DNA from: Favolaschia claudopus
Lineage: Eukaryota; Basidiomycota; Agaricomycetes; Agaricales; Mycenaceae
Assembly: GCA_037176885.1 (NCBI GenBank)
Contig: JAWWNJ010000066.1
Span: 434,001 to 498,000, forward strand
Direction of reading: 5' to 3'
Length of the DNA: 64,000 nucleotides
Shown: positions 34,330 through 45,311 of the stretch, piece after piece
Numbering within the stretch: the stretch's first letter is position 1
How the letters are laid out: the number at the start of each line of letters is the position of its first letter
Notes under the pieces: generated by a model
What the model saw: the letters and a program-made list of their open reading frames with translations, nothing else
The model's database searches: none
What the model was told of the DNA's origin: nothing
Position numbers and translations under genes: made by a program

Positions 34330-36368
34330 ATGCTTGTCTCTATTCTTCGCGCTCTCAGTGAGCTTCCCGTCTCGCTCCTTATCACTTCCTTCGCCCTTGC
34401 CTCAGCTGCTCTGCCGGCTCAGACAGCCTCTCTCAAACTGCCACTAACTCCAGAAAATTTCGAATCCACTGTTGCACACGGTCTCTGGTTCGTTGAGCAC
34501 TTTTCACCATACTGCGGTCATTGCCGCAAATTCCTGCCGACATGGGAGAAACTGGTCGAGTATACTGAAACGGCTGGAGGTGTGCAGCTTGCCCAGGTAG
34601 ACTGTTCGGTGAATGGAGGTGCGCTGTTCGCTTCGGTGAGTTGCCACCATTGAATGCTCATAATTGTATAGATCTTTGCAATGCAAACAACGTGAAAGCC
34701 TATCCACAACTGAACTTGTATCGCGATGGTGTCTTCGTCGAAAAATTCGAAGGCAACCGAGACTTTGACGAGCTTACTAAATACCTTGCCAACCATACTC
34801 CTCCTCCCAAGCCTCCCATCCAACGACAACCCCCACTGCCGCCTACCCCACCGGTTCACGGTCCCGCTCTGAATCCCACTGGAGATGTTATCGTTCTGGA
34901 TTCAACCAACTTCGATAAAAATATCAACATGGGCGCCGCATTCGTGAAATTTTATGCACCGTGGTGTGGGCATTGCAAGAAGCTTGCCCCCGTCTGGAAG
35001 CAGTTTGCAAAAATCATGCAAGGCAAAATCACCATCGCCGAGGTGAATTGTGAGGCCGACGAAAAGTTGTGCAAGTCACAAGGCGTGAGCGGGTATCCAA
35101 CTCTGGTCTATTACCCATTTGGCGGCGAGAAGTCAGAATACACCAGTGGCCGCAAACTTGAGCAATTGAAAGCATTCGTAGAGAAAGCCATCGCGCCGTA
35201 CGTACCTAGAATTCTTGATTCTCTCTTTCACCATTGATGTTTTCTTTTCTTTTCGGACCGTCCAGTGCCACTCAGCCAATCCAACCTGAAGAGATCGATG
35301 CTTATGTTACTGACAACCCAGTCATATACCTTCTTCTACACTCTGCGGACGATGTGCAACTCATAGTGTGTTTCCACATTCTGAAACGTGTCGTGATATC
35401 CTGACGCTAGATAGAATACTGTTTCTCGTCTCGCGGCCCCCCTTCTCGGATCACCTCTCGTTTTCACGTCAACCGCCCCGGCACTTCGGAAGCGCTATGC
35501 TATCCCAGAGTCCGCGCCTTGGGCCATAATTGCTCTCAAGGACCGCAATCCGCATACCGCGTCTGCCATGTACATTGGCGGACGCACCCTTGATGCCTCC
35601 GACGTGGATTTCTCCAAGTGGCTCATGGCCAACCGGCTTCCCACTTCGCTTGAATTGATGCAGGATTCCTTCCAAAGCGTGATGAACGCACCGCATGCGC
35701 CGCTCGTCGTCATCGCCGCCGTAGGATCGGACACGAGAGACAAAGTCGCTGACCGTTTCCACGATATTGCTCTCAAATGGCGCGTACGCACAGCGGGCAC
35801 GGGCATCGTGGCGGGACGATCGGTAGTGTTTACGTGGATGGACGCTGACAAATGGCAAAGCTGGCTGAAGAGCATGTATGGGCTACGCAAGCCTCGAGGG
35901 GACGATCTTGAGGACGTAGGGGTTATCATTGCTGACCATCAGGTGCCAATTTCGTTTCCATTCTGTGAATAGCGTCTCAGACCCTCAACTACAGGTGCTC
36001 AAGTACTATGATGCAGAGCCATCGGGTGTCCCGATCAAACTAACCTCGCCTAGCATTTTTGCGGCACTCGAAGGGATAGCTGATGGGAAGGTCAAACCCA
36101 AGGAATCCGAGAACCTGATTGAACGAATGGCCAGAGTGAGATAATTTCCTCTCTCTATCTTTCAGTACCTCTGACTGGTTCTTTGCAGTATCTTAACAAT
36201 AAGATGACTGTCGTGGAGACGTATGTGATGGCCAATCCGCTGACCGCGGTTTTCTTCCTCGTCCTAATTGTCATCGCCGTCTTCACGGTGGTGCGACGAT
36301 TTGTGACGGATGATTATTCCGCACATGAGAGAGAATATGGGTATAGCAAGTCTGGGAGGATGGATTGA
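34330..36368 (+). CDS. Transmembrane protein disulfide isomerase with two thioredoxin domains
   Basis: Exons 34330-34618, 34672-35197, 35266-35365, 35415-35942, 35995-36135 and 36189-36368 join to 587 aa. A hydrophobic N terminus (VSLLITSFALASAALPAQ) acts as signal peptide. Domain a has PYCGHC (WFVEHFSPYCGHCRKF), domain a' has PWCGHC (FVKFYAPWCGHCKKLAPVW) with cis-Pro in SGYPTLVYYP; a thioredoxin-like non-catalytic part follows. Near the C terminus LTAVFFLVLIVIAVFTVV is a membrane span with a short charged tail. It resembles TMX3/Mpd-type ER oxidoreductases. No KDEL is needed because of the anchor. Confidence 0.88.
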
Positions 36369-36524
36369 TCTGTATATGTAGAAGGTGGTGTACGATAGTG
36401 GCAATCTATATAATACTTATTAGACCTTTGCTCGCAAGAGTGCGATGGGAGTTGCTATAATTGCACCTAATTGCACCTCATATTGATCGACCATCATTTC
36501 AGATCACCCTTCTCTGCGACTGCG

Positions 36525-36779
36525 ATGAACCCGCCCACTACAGCGGCCACGACGCCATTAAAGCGTCTCGCGATTCATTCGACGTCTACCTGCGCCGCTC
36601 AGGCCTCAGCTTATGGCAAATGCATTTTGGCGACATATACCGATGTGACCAAAGATGTCTGCAAAGAAGACTTCGCTAAGTTCGCAAAATGCCTGCGAGA
36701 TGCGGTATATTTTATTCAGCTTTCTCTTGCATTCGTCTGAATTATGGTATCCCTTGTATAGATGGGGCGAAAATGGTGA
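36525..36779 (+). CDS. Small twin-CX9C protein, NDUFAF8-like
   Basis: Exons 36525-36704 and 36762-36779 give 65 aa. The protein holds two CX9C motifs: CAAQASAYGKC and CKEDFAKFAKC, separated by 14 residues, which is the coiled-coil-helix-coiled-coil-helix fold imported by Mia40 into the intermembrane space. The A-x-AYGKC context is like the complex I assembly factor NDUFAF8, which is my best match but not certain. The last exon adds only MGRKW. Start taken at MNPPTTAATTPLKRL; an upstream ATG at 36471 gives a less likely N terminus. Confidence 0.7.
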
Positions 36780-37249
36780 AGAAATCATCTGGACGATACA
36801 AGTTGCAGGAACAATACTCACACCAGGCTTGTCCGTGTTACAATCCTCTCTGTGCAATTCTCATGAGCGTGTCACCACAGATTTCGCGCCATAGACATCA
36901 ACGGTATAGCGGTCTTGCTGACTTACCCATGATACAGTGGACGCATCGCGCTATTGGGGCTGTCTTGGCGAACATACGCGGTTCATCTGTAGTCTAGTCA
37001 AACTTGTTTCTCATTTTCTCAGAGTACCCTCCGACGGCTGGGTTGGGCGAGACTCTGACTACACCGCGTTGTACACGCTCTGGACGGATATATACTTGAA
37101 TAGAACGCGGGGCTGGGGCTGAAATCGTCTTTGATTCATGAATTCGAGTCCAGCTCTGAATTTTGAGATGCAATTGCGCGAAATAATTTACAGTGGGTCG
37201 TAGCCTGAGACCCGCGCGTATGGGTAGCCAGAATGTGTGCGTATACGAT
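36780..37249. other. Intergenic region between convergent genes
   Basis: About 470 bp, 3' ends of the CX9C gene and MRD1. Small frames on both strands are not conserved in any way I can see. Confidence 0.4.
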
Positions 37250-40230
37250 CTACTCCAATGCCTCTGGATCATCCTCACCCTTCCGTCCCATATCCAGTTT
37301 GCGCTTCCTGCCAGGCATTTCCTTTCCTGAACTAAAGCCAGCACCGACTTTCTGACGCAACGCGTCGAGATCCTGCTCCGCTTCCTCCGCCCACTCCAAA
37401 ACCAAATGTCTCCCCAGTAAATGCGTATGCCTGAGTGCAGCATACGCATTCTCAGCTTCGTGTCTCGATACGAAGTCGAGGAACGCAAAGCCTCGACTGC
37501 GGGAATCGAATTTCTTCGGCAGACGCACAGACTTGAGGTGGCCATGGGAGCTACAACAAGATGCTAATGAGCCGCGAACGACACCAAACCCACGAAAAAC
37601 ACACCCGAAGAGTTCCCGTATGTCCTTTTTGGTAGCTTCGAAGGGAACATTCTTCACGATCATTTTTGTCGTTCTGCTCTTTGCTGTTCCACTGCTCTTG
37701 CTCTGGTCCGCATCCTCTGCGCCTCGGCCTGCAAATTTGACATGTAGCGCGTGTCCGTCCAACACAAAGCCTTGCATGCTCTTCAAAGCTTTCTTGGCGC
37801 CGTCCGCATCTTTGAAACCAATGAAGCCATACCCCATGCTCAGCCGCCCCTCCGGCCGCTTGGGATCAGGCTTAGTCTGCACCCGCGCAAACGAAAACGA
37901 GGGCAGAGTCCCAAACATTTGCGTCAGGCGCTCGCTTGAGGTAGCGAAGGACAGGTTCTTCACGAACAGAGTCGTTCCTGCTCCCAAAGCAGGTTCCTCC
38001 TCCGCGGCTTCACCGACAGCTTGCTCTGCGATCCGGACGACATGCGCATTCGACGCCGAGTTGACGTCCATCGGCTGGCCGACAGGTCCGTCTCCGAACA
38101 TCCCTTGAGGCCCTTTCTCGAGATAAACCACGGAGTTACCCAGCCGCCTGTATGCAACTGCACGAAACGCTGCTGAGGCCTCATCGGCCGCCCCAAATTC
38201 CACAACGGCCATAGTGCCTGCTGGCGGGACGAGCACGCGTGTCAGAGTACCGTGTGGTTCGAACAGTTCCCGTATCTGCTCTACTGTCGTGCCGTACGGG
38301 ATGTTCTTCACCAAGATGATAGTATCCGAGCGCGCACGGGAGGAGAAAGAGTCCAGAAGGACGCCCTGAGATTCCAGATACGTCTTGGTCTCTTGAATGA
38401 TGTGGGTTTCGGCCAGTGCGAGTTTGACGGCGGCATTGTCTGACGACTCGGGATTTAATATCTCGGATTTGGATATTTGCATGCGGTCTGCGATTGATGA
38501 TGCAACAGCGTCACTCTGCACGACATTCAGAATCGAGGATACCGTTCCGAAAAAGACATGCTTACGTTCATGTAGAGCATACTCCAATTGAATTCTTTCC
38601 CGGCAGCTGCTTTGCGCTGGGCCAGCTTCTCACCCTTGACCGTCTTCTTCCCACTCTGACCCTCTTCAACCTCAAACTTCGGTCTGCGGTCGACGGCGCC
38701 TAATATGTGGATAATACGTCCTTGAAAAGACTTGCGATCGAGACTCTCGTACGCGGTGAGAGCGTCTGCTGCCTGACCGAACGTCACATACGCAACGCCT
38801 TTGGACTGCTTTGAAGCGGAATCGAGCGGTATATGAACCTAGAAATCGTCAGTCATTGCCATTGGTTTTCGCAGGCAGAGAAAGATCAGAATATTATTTC
38901 TACTATCGGTTTCCCTGAGGATCAACATGCCCGAAGGTCTGATGTCCCTATATGTTTTTGCATCCCAAACTCGAAAAGGAATTATGATAGTCACCTGCAA
39001 TGGGCGCGTCAGTATCGGGTGTTCATGCTCGGGAGAAATATATGGAATGAAGTGTCAGAAATATTTCTACTATCGGATTCCAAGAGGATCAACATGCCCG
39101 AAGGTCTGCTGTCCCTATTTATCGTGTCATCTTGCAACAAAAATGGACACTCATATTCACCTGATGAAAGTCTAGTCAGCCGATGGTCCACGAATAAATA
39201 AAATGACAAGGAAAAAAAAGCTCAGAAAAATTTCTACTATCGGATTCCAATTGGATCAACATGCTCGGAAGTCTGCTGTCCCTATTTGTTTTTACATCGT
39301 CGCAACCTCCCCCGACCAACAATACGTATGAGATCTTTGGACTCACCTGAGAAATTTGTCCGAAGGACGAGAAAAGTTCTTGCAGATCTGACTCGGTACA
39401 AGAAAACGCTAGATTCCGAACGAACAACCGAGACGTCTGGAGAATGGTCTCCTTGGTTGGGTCTTTCGAAGGTGGAGGCGAAGAGGGTGCTGGTGGCTAA
39501 TAGCATATACTGAGGAACGGCCGCCAGGACAAGAAATGAAGATTAACGAACAGGAGGTGAGGCGGCGTCCTCATCATCCGATTGCTCGAATGCTTTCTCC
39601 ACTGCGTCAGCGTTCTTCGACATATGTCGTTTCATCCAATCCAGGTCTGAGAGACCCTCTGCTTGCAACGGTTCTTTGTCTTGGATGACGTCGTCAGAGA
39701 GCTGGGAATCAGGAGGTGGTGGTGGTGCAGCCTCGTTGGCCCATGTTCTCCCCTTGGTTCCCCGAGGTTGCATGACTTGTAGAAATTCGTCAAGCTGCGA
39801 CTCGCCAGACGACTTGGAAGGAGCCGGCAAGGGCTTGGACGCAGACTTCTCCTGCTTTAGTTCACTGGGGGACGGCCCCAGGCGTGGCCGTTTATTCGGT
39901 CGAGGTGCAGGCGCGTCTTTTACACCCTACTTCCAACATACGTTAAAAAATGCTGCACCATTGTCAAAAAAAAAATGTGCTCACCTCGACGACGTCGACT
40001 TTAATTTTTGTCGAGTCTATGAATGTGCGATGAAACCATTCTTTCGCGGCCAGTGCTTGCTCTTCGGTTTTGTATCCAATAAATCCAAAACGTCGCGAAG
40101 TCCCGTCGGGTTTGGATGCGACCTGGGCGTCAGTGATGGTTCCCCCCGGCCCCGCCTTCTGTTCAAAGTGTTCTTTGAGCCTTGCTGGGGTCACATAAAC
40201 TGGGAGATTCTGGATTATAAGTCGGGACAT
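37250..40230 (-). CDS. MRD1: Mrd1, multi-RRM pre-rRNA processing factor
   Basis: Minus-strand exons 39985-40230, 39552-39926, 39347-39496, 38566-38838, 37605-38515 and 37250-37550 join to 751 aa. Five RRMs can be followed: RLIIQNLPVYVTPARLKEHF with RRFGFIGYKTEEQA; RLFVRNLAFSCTESDLQELF with KGVAYVTFGQAADA; TIILVKNIPYGTTVEQIREL; TTLFVKNLSFATSSERLTQM with YGFIGFKDADGAKKAL; KMIVKNVPFEATKKDIRELF with RGFAFLDFVSRHEAENAYAA. Linkers are acidic and Pro-rich. The C terminus is basic (GRKRKLDMGRKGED). Mrd1 binds U3 and pre-rRNA and is needed for 18S maturation. Its third intron (38839-39346, 508 nt) is ten times normal size and carries three snoRNA-like repeats. Confidence 0.94.
38886..38966 (-). ncRNA. 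snoRNA-like core, unit 3 of MRD1 intron
   Basis: Minus-strand core from GGGATGCAAAA to TTCTGA. It keeps ATAGGGACA, CTTCGGGCATGTTGATCC and CCGATAGTAGAAAT but has the weakest box-C-like start (GGGATGC); it may be decaying. Confidence 0.38.
39055..39135 (-). ncRNA. snoRNA-like core, unit 2 of MRD1 intron
   Basis: Minus-strand core from GCAAGATGACA to TTTCTGA. Of the three copies it has the best box-C-like start (AAGATGA, one mismatch to RTGATGA) together with the shared ATGTTGA and terminal CTGA, so it is the likeliest functional copy. Confidence 0.45.
39222..39303 (-). ncRNA. snoRNA-like core, unit 1 of MRD1 intron
   Basis: Minus-strand core from GCGACGATGTA to TTTCTGA. Shared with the other two units: ATAGGGACA, a CATGTTGATCC stretch (C'-like ATGTTGA) and CCGATAGTAGAAAT just before the terminal CTGA (box D). 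The 5' box-C position is degenerate (ACGATGT against RTGATGA). Class assignment rests on box D, length of about 80 nt and intronic location in a ribosome biogenesis gene. Confidence 0.42.
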
Positions 40231-40402
40231 GGAGGTAGAAGGCAAAAAAAGGTTGCAAGAATCCAAAAGCTTGTGCCAAATAGGGACACACACTTTCCTA
40301 AAATAAAGTTGTCATCGACGTGGAACTTTCTCAACCGTGCTTTAACTTTCGTTCACTGGCCTGCGACACTCGGTCTGTCGTGCTGGCTGCAACTCTCGGC
40401 CC
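40231..40402. promoter_or_regulatory. Divergent promoter region MRD1 / WBP1
   Basis: 172 bp between the two start codons; no clear TATA box. Confidence 0.4.
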
Positions 40403-41992
40403 ATGCTTTCATTATACACCTTCGTCCTATTTTTCTTGAGTCTTTCTGGGCTTCTTCACGCCAAATCCAGTGACGGAGATTCCGTGCTCATCTTCGTCGA
40501 GGAATCACACAAGAAAGACTTCAGCCTCTTCTTCGAGGATTTGAAAGGTGTGCTCCACGCGAATGACGGTCTTGGGGTCTAAGAAATCTCCAGAGCATGG
40601 ATACAACCTCACATTTCGCGCGCCAAAGGACGAGAAACCATCTGTAGTCGACTTTGATGTTCCTGCGTTCTCTCATATTGTAATCTTGGCTTCCGAGTCT
40701 AAAAGTGAGTCTCTTGTCAGTTGAATTGCTGAAGATTTGACTTTAGCTGTTACTCCGTAGACTTCGCCAAAGATATCACGCCCCAGTCCTTGGTTGAACT
40801 CTTGTCTGGCGGAACCAATCTCCTCATCGGCCTCTCCGCAAAACAAACCCCGCTTACCTCACTGGCTTCCGAGTTCTCTCTCATCCTCCCTCCCCCCGCA
40901 ACTCCATTAATCTCGTTCTTCCCCGACCGCAAAGACCCGCCGTCGGTCATCCCAATTAACGCCCCCGCGTCGTCCCTCATCCTATCCCCGAACACGTCGC
41001 CTATCTGGTTCTCCGGCGTCCCCTTTGCCTTGGGAAACAACCCGCTGCTCGTACCCATCCTCAACGCGCCCGCGGAAAGTTTTGCCGCGGATTCAGAGGG
41101 CGGACCGGATGTTCTAGTTGATGCAACCGAGAGAGGCGGCGAAGGCTTGTGGGCCGGTAGTCAGCTCAGTGTCGCGTCCGGCTTCCAAACAACTAATGGT
41201 GCCCGCGTAACTTGGCTCGGAGGAGTGGATATGTTGAGCGACAAGTTTTTCAAGAAGGACGTGTCGAAGTGAGTTTTCGGGCTTTGGTAATGTATATTTC
41301 ACTAACTATTTCACAGGGGCGTCAAATCCGGTAACGCCAGATTCGCCCGCGATATTGCGGCATGGACGTTCCAGGAATCGCTTGTTCTACGACTGGACAG
41401 CACCACACACCATCTCGTCAATACAACGATACCTCAAGAGCAGTATACCACCAATGATAACCTTGTGTGTGACACTCGTGCATGCTTTCCCTTGGCGTTT
41501 TTCAAAAAATCAATCGTATAGGTATTCACTGCCCATATCTCACGCTTCCACTCGAAAACCGCGACCTGGGAGCCGTATTCAGGCATCAAGGATATGCAGC
41601 TCGAATTCACGATGCTGGATCCTCACATCCGTACTGCTCTTCCGGCGGTTGCTGGCTCGCCCGGCACATACTCTACCACCTTCCGGGCTCCGGACCGCCA
41701 CGGTGTATTCAAATTTGTGGTCGACTATAAACGACAAGGGTAAGACAAATCCGATATTCTTCCTTGCGAGAGAGGGTGCTGACAGACCCTCAGATGGACG
41801 CATCTGCACAGCTCAACCACCGTAGCCCTCGTGCCGCCGCGACACGACGGTTACCCGAGGTTCCTCAGCGCTGCATGGCCCTACTATGCGGGCGCGATCA
41901 GCACGAGTGTGGCGTTCTTCATTTTCTCAGCGGCCTGGTTAGCAGGCGAGTCGCGTGAGGGAAAAAAGGCCAAAGGCGGCAAGGCCCAGTAA
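40403..41992 (+). CDS. WBP1: Oligosaccharyltransferase 48-kDa subunit Wbp1/OST48
   Basis: Exons 40403-40547, 40594-40704, 40761-41268, 41317-41464, 41522-41739 and 41794-41992 join to 442 aa (yeast 430). Signal peptide MLSLYTFVLFFLSLSGLLHA; then VLIFVEESHKKDFSLFFEDL, HGYNLTFRAP, FSHIVILASESKNFAKDITP, LVELLSGGTNLLIGLSAKQT, LWAGSQLSVASGFQTTNGAR, GVFKFVVDYKRQGWTHLHSS, FLSAAWPYYAGAISTSVAFF. A C-terminal membrane span (SVAFFIFSAAWLAG) precedes a Lys-rich cytosolic tail. It is an essential ER subunit of N-glycosylation. Confidence 0.95.
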
Positions 41993-42237
41993 GGACATTA
42001 GACTTTGTAACAATGCTTTCGAATATTTTATCCCGAAACCGTTCGACGACGTATGAGTGAGGAGGGTGGGCGGAACGCATTAAATTCCAGTCTAATATGT
42101 ACGCAGGGAAAGGGCAAGGTCGTATAAGTAAGATAGCATGCAAGTCCGACGTCACGTCTATTCTGGAGCGACAGCGGGACAAATCAGACACGTTCGTCGA
42201 GGAGAAAACCACGGAGAAACCGACGTTTTTTGAGCAA

Positions 42238-43396
42238 TTACTTGCCACCAGTCGTTCCCATACCCATCGCAGCCTTGAACGAGTCGTAGATCCACCATTG
42301 GAAGCCAGTTAATGTACCTGTTAGCATATACTCAGCATGACGCCCACAAAAAAATAAGCAGAAGCGACAAACCAATCATGATGACCCTAGTGCCGAGACC
42401 CTTGGTAGCGAGCGTTCCGAAACCGACTTCAGAAGTGATTTGGCCGACGGTTTTACCCTTGTTTTCTGCCTTGCCTAGGAGGGAGACGAGCGAGTCGGCG
42501 GGATGCGATACGATGGCGCAAACGACACCAGCGAGGTAACCAGAGCCGAAGGTGACACCGAGCTGGATGGGTTTGCTGTAGGAGTCCTTGGGCTCGGTGA
42601 AGACGTGGGTGTAGAAGAGCTGGACGATCTTCTCGAAGAAGAAGAACTTGGCCATGGTGTAGGGGATCTGGACGCGACATGTCAACGACGCAACGATAGA
42701 AAAAAAATTAATGCGAACCTGACGCGACCATAGAGGACCGAGGGAACCGAAGGGGAAGCGGGTCTCGACTTTGGTTGCGTTCATTTTGGCGAGGGCAGCG
42801 CCAAAGCCGGTGGGGAAGGTGCCGGTCGCACTGGTCTGAATCTTGACCTTTGTCATCTCAAGAGGGCAGAGGGCAATGTCGGCGAAGACTTCGGCGGATG
42901 CGGAACCAGCAAGCCAGATGGCGGGCTTGTACTTCTCAGTGAGCTCCTCGCCAGCGAGGTTCATGTACGTGTCCTTGAAGATTTCGTAGAGACCGTACTT
43001 GAACATTCCCTGGAGCGAGTAGCCGACGAAGGTGGGGCCGAAGCCCTTCCAGATACCAGTCTGACCCTCCTCCTTGACGAGGACACCCAGCGTCGGGAAC
43101 AGACCCTTGTATTTGGCGGGGTTGACCTTTTGAAGAAAAAAAGATAAGCCAAGAAAAAAAAAAGTGAGAGACAAGAGAGACGCGCCTGCATGTTACATTT
43201 CGCGACATCGAGGGGGGTGATACCGGCATGGGTGACGCCGCATGCAAGGGCACCGCCGAGCATGCATTTGGCGTAGTAGCTGGAGTCGTGCGGCACAGGG
43301 CCGAGCAGCCTTGAAAAAGAGTGAGCAGGGTAGAACAAAGGAATAGAATGATAGAGCGTACCGTGCGTCCCAGTTGCGGATGGGGGAGGAGGACAT
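42238..43396 (-). CDS. MIR1: Mitochondrial phosphate carrier
   Basis: Minus-strand exons 43362-43396, 43186-43309, 42719-43126, 42373-42667 and 42238-42317 join to 313 aa (yeast 311). Blocks: DSSYYAKCMLGGALACGVTH, AGITPLDVAKCNMQ, VNPAKYKGLFPTLGVLVKEE, GYSLQGMFKYGLYEIFKD, IALCPLEMTKVKIQTS, IPYTMAKFFFFEKIVQLFYT, VSHPADSLVSLLGKAENKGK and C-terminal TLTGFQWWIYDSFK. Three P-x-[DE] carrier motifs are intact. It imports phosphate for ATP synthesis, in keeping with ATP3 in the same window. Intron 2 (43127-43185) must begin with GC (CAG|GCGCGT), as the frame demands phase 0. Confidence 0.96.
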
Positions 43397-44014
43397 GGCG
43401 GACGTCGTCGAGACAAAGTCTAGAGTAGACTACTAAAGTAGATGGGTCAAGTCAAGTTGAGCTGGCTGGCGGCTGCCTCAGTTCCGTTTGCTACCGTCGA
43501 ATTTTGATCCGACTATCTCAACAGTCACAATCGCTTACTTGAACTTCCACCACCACTCCGTTCCCTTCGAATTGTTGTTTCTATCTGCTTAATTCGCCTT
43601 GTGGTCTTCCCTTAGGAATCTGGCTCATGTCAAGTCCAAGTTGCAACCAATCAACCTAGTCGACCTCTGACCTAGTCTGCCGCCGCCTTGCTGTTCATCT
43701 TGACCAAACTCTTGTCACCATCTCTAGTAGCTCTCGGACAAATCGAAATAACCACCGACAGTTTCTCCACCCAGTCCAGGAAATGCATGCAACTAGATGA
43801 CCTCAGGTCGCAACACCCGCGCGGGAGACGATGTTATTTCAATGCCGCTCCTCAGCTATCCAATACATCTCAACTACCGAGTGGAGGCTACCTGAGGCTC
43901 AAGAGCTGTATGATATTCGATCCGTAGAACAGCTTTGCGCCACTGTCTGGACTCACTATATAAGCGCGCCGTCATGGTCGCATTCTCAATTCTTCTCGTC
44001 TGATATTAAGCCCA
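43397..44014. other. Intergenic region with TATA candidate
   Basis: About 620 bp between divergent genes. TATATAAG at about 43957-43964 lies some 50 bp upstream of the next ATG on the plus strand and is a good core-promoter candidate. Otherwise nothing recognised. Confidence 0.45.
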
Positions 44015-45311
44015 ATGTTCGTCCCATTTCTCACCCGCCGCAAGAGATCGATAGCAAGAAGAGCTGGCGATGGTGGAGGTGATGCTGGAGGCGATAGTGG
44101 GGGTGACAGCGGTGGCGGGGACAGCGGAAGCTCTGGCGGTGGTAGCAGCAGCGCTCACGACAGCAGTGGTGGTGACTCCGACAGTAGCGAAGGTGCAGGG
44201 AGTGGAAGTGCCGGAAAGGGAACATCAGGCGGTACCATATCTGCAGGCGGGTCGAGCACATCGATTTTCACAGGCGGCAGTGGGGGAGGGAAAAACGTCA
44301 CAATTCCGAGCGGACAGACATTCGCGGGAAGGCATGCAGGTGACTACTGTGTCCTACTTTTTCAGCTATAGCATTGTTCACGAGCGGTAGGTGGCGCGAC
44401 ACGCGACCAAATTTATGGAAGCAAGTGAGTTCCATCAGTTGCGTATTCTCAAATTCATATCTGAATTTTTGTGTAGAACGTTTGGGAGCGGCTACACTGG
44501 ATACAACACGCGTGGCATCAATGGCCGTGGATTCCCATTCTGGTTCTGGCCCCTCTCGTGGGGATCTGACCCAGGTCACGGAGTCAATGCTGCGTACTTG
44601 TACACAAACGAGGTCAGCCGCTGTTCAGTCTTATCCTACCTCGCGTAGCTACCCTGTTCGCAGTACGGAGATCCCAATAACAGCTCTCGCCCAGGTGGCC
44701 CCATCGTCATGGCCGCCTTTCAATCCAAATCCAACGCGACGACCTTCCGGCTCGTCGCAGACAATCAAACTGTCGTGGACCTCATCCCAGTCATTACTTC
44801 GGGCTGTTCGCACAATTTTTCTTCCAACAGTACGACACCCACAGCGTTCAGCGCGATTGATGCCGCGCCTGAGCAAGTTGTGCAATATTATCGTGCTAGT
44901 TCCTTGGCCTTGACGCTGGATGGGTACAACAATTCGGCTGCCTTTGGCCCCGAGGGCTCTGCCGCAGACACGTCATTGCCCGCAGGCATCGACGATGGCT
45001 TACTCGGATGTCTCAATAATACTATCGGTCAATCACTTGTGCGCATTCCGCCGCAACGTGCGCACCCGATAAGGGAATTTGATGAGAGCTGTGTTGATGG
45101 CAATCATTCCGGCGAACCTCGGCATCCGCCAAATCCTTGTCCTTCATTTGCGCGAAGGGGACCAACCATTCGCGTCCCCTCCCCTCCCTCAGGCTCGACG
45201 TCTCACAGTGAAATATATTTGATCGCCGAAGATTCTGCCGCGATCAAATTCCCTTATCGGGCGCGCACGTTGCGGCGGAAAGTCAAGAGTGCGGTCAATC
45301 AGCACCCCTAG
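44015..45311 (+). CDS. Conserved fungal hypothetical with Gly/Ser-rich N terminus
   Basis: Proposed exons 44015-44339, 44391-44424, 44477-44612 and 44664-45311 give 380 aa. The first ~100 residues are basic then Gly/Ser/Asp-rich (RRAGDGGGDAGGDSGG onward). The conserved part reads GGATRDQIYGS, FGSGYTGYNTRGINGRGFPF, WFWPLSWGSD, AAYLYTNEYGDPNNSSRPGG, TFRLVADNQTVVDLI, EQVVQYYRASSLALTLDGYN and CLNNTIGQSL. I recognise this pattern from uncharacterised agaricomycete proteins. No catalytic domain is evident. The C-terminal ~90 residues after the NTIGQSL block are not like the family and may hide a missed intron. Confidence 0.65.

Larger units (their letters stand above)
38839..39346 (-). repeat. Tandemly triplicated intron within MRD1
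   Basis: Read on the minus strand, three units follow each other: 39346-39161, 39160-38995 and 38994-38839 (186, 166 and 156 nt). Each starts with a donor (GTGAGT, GTGAAT, GTGACT), has one conserved ~80-nt core, a branch-like CTGAC and an acceptor (ATCAG, TGCAG, TCTAG). Units meet directly at CAG|GTGA, so no exon lies between them. Exon frames join from GQISQ to VHIPLDSASKQ whether the whole block or successive units are removed. Confidence 0.7.
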
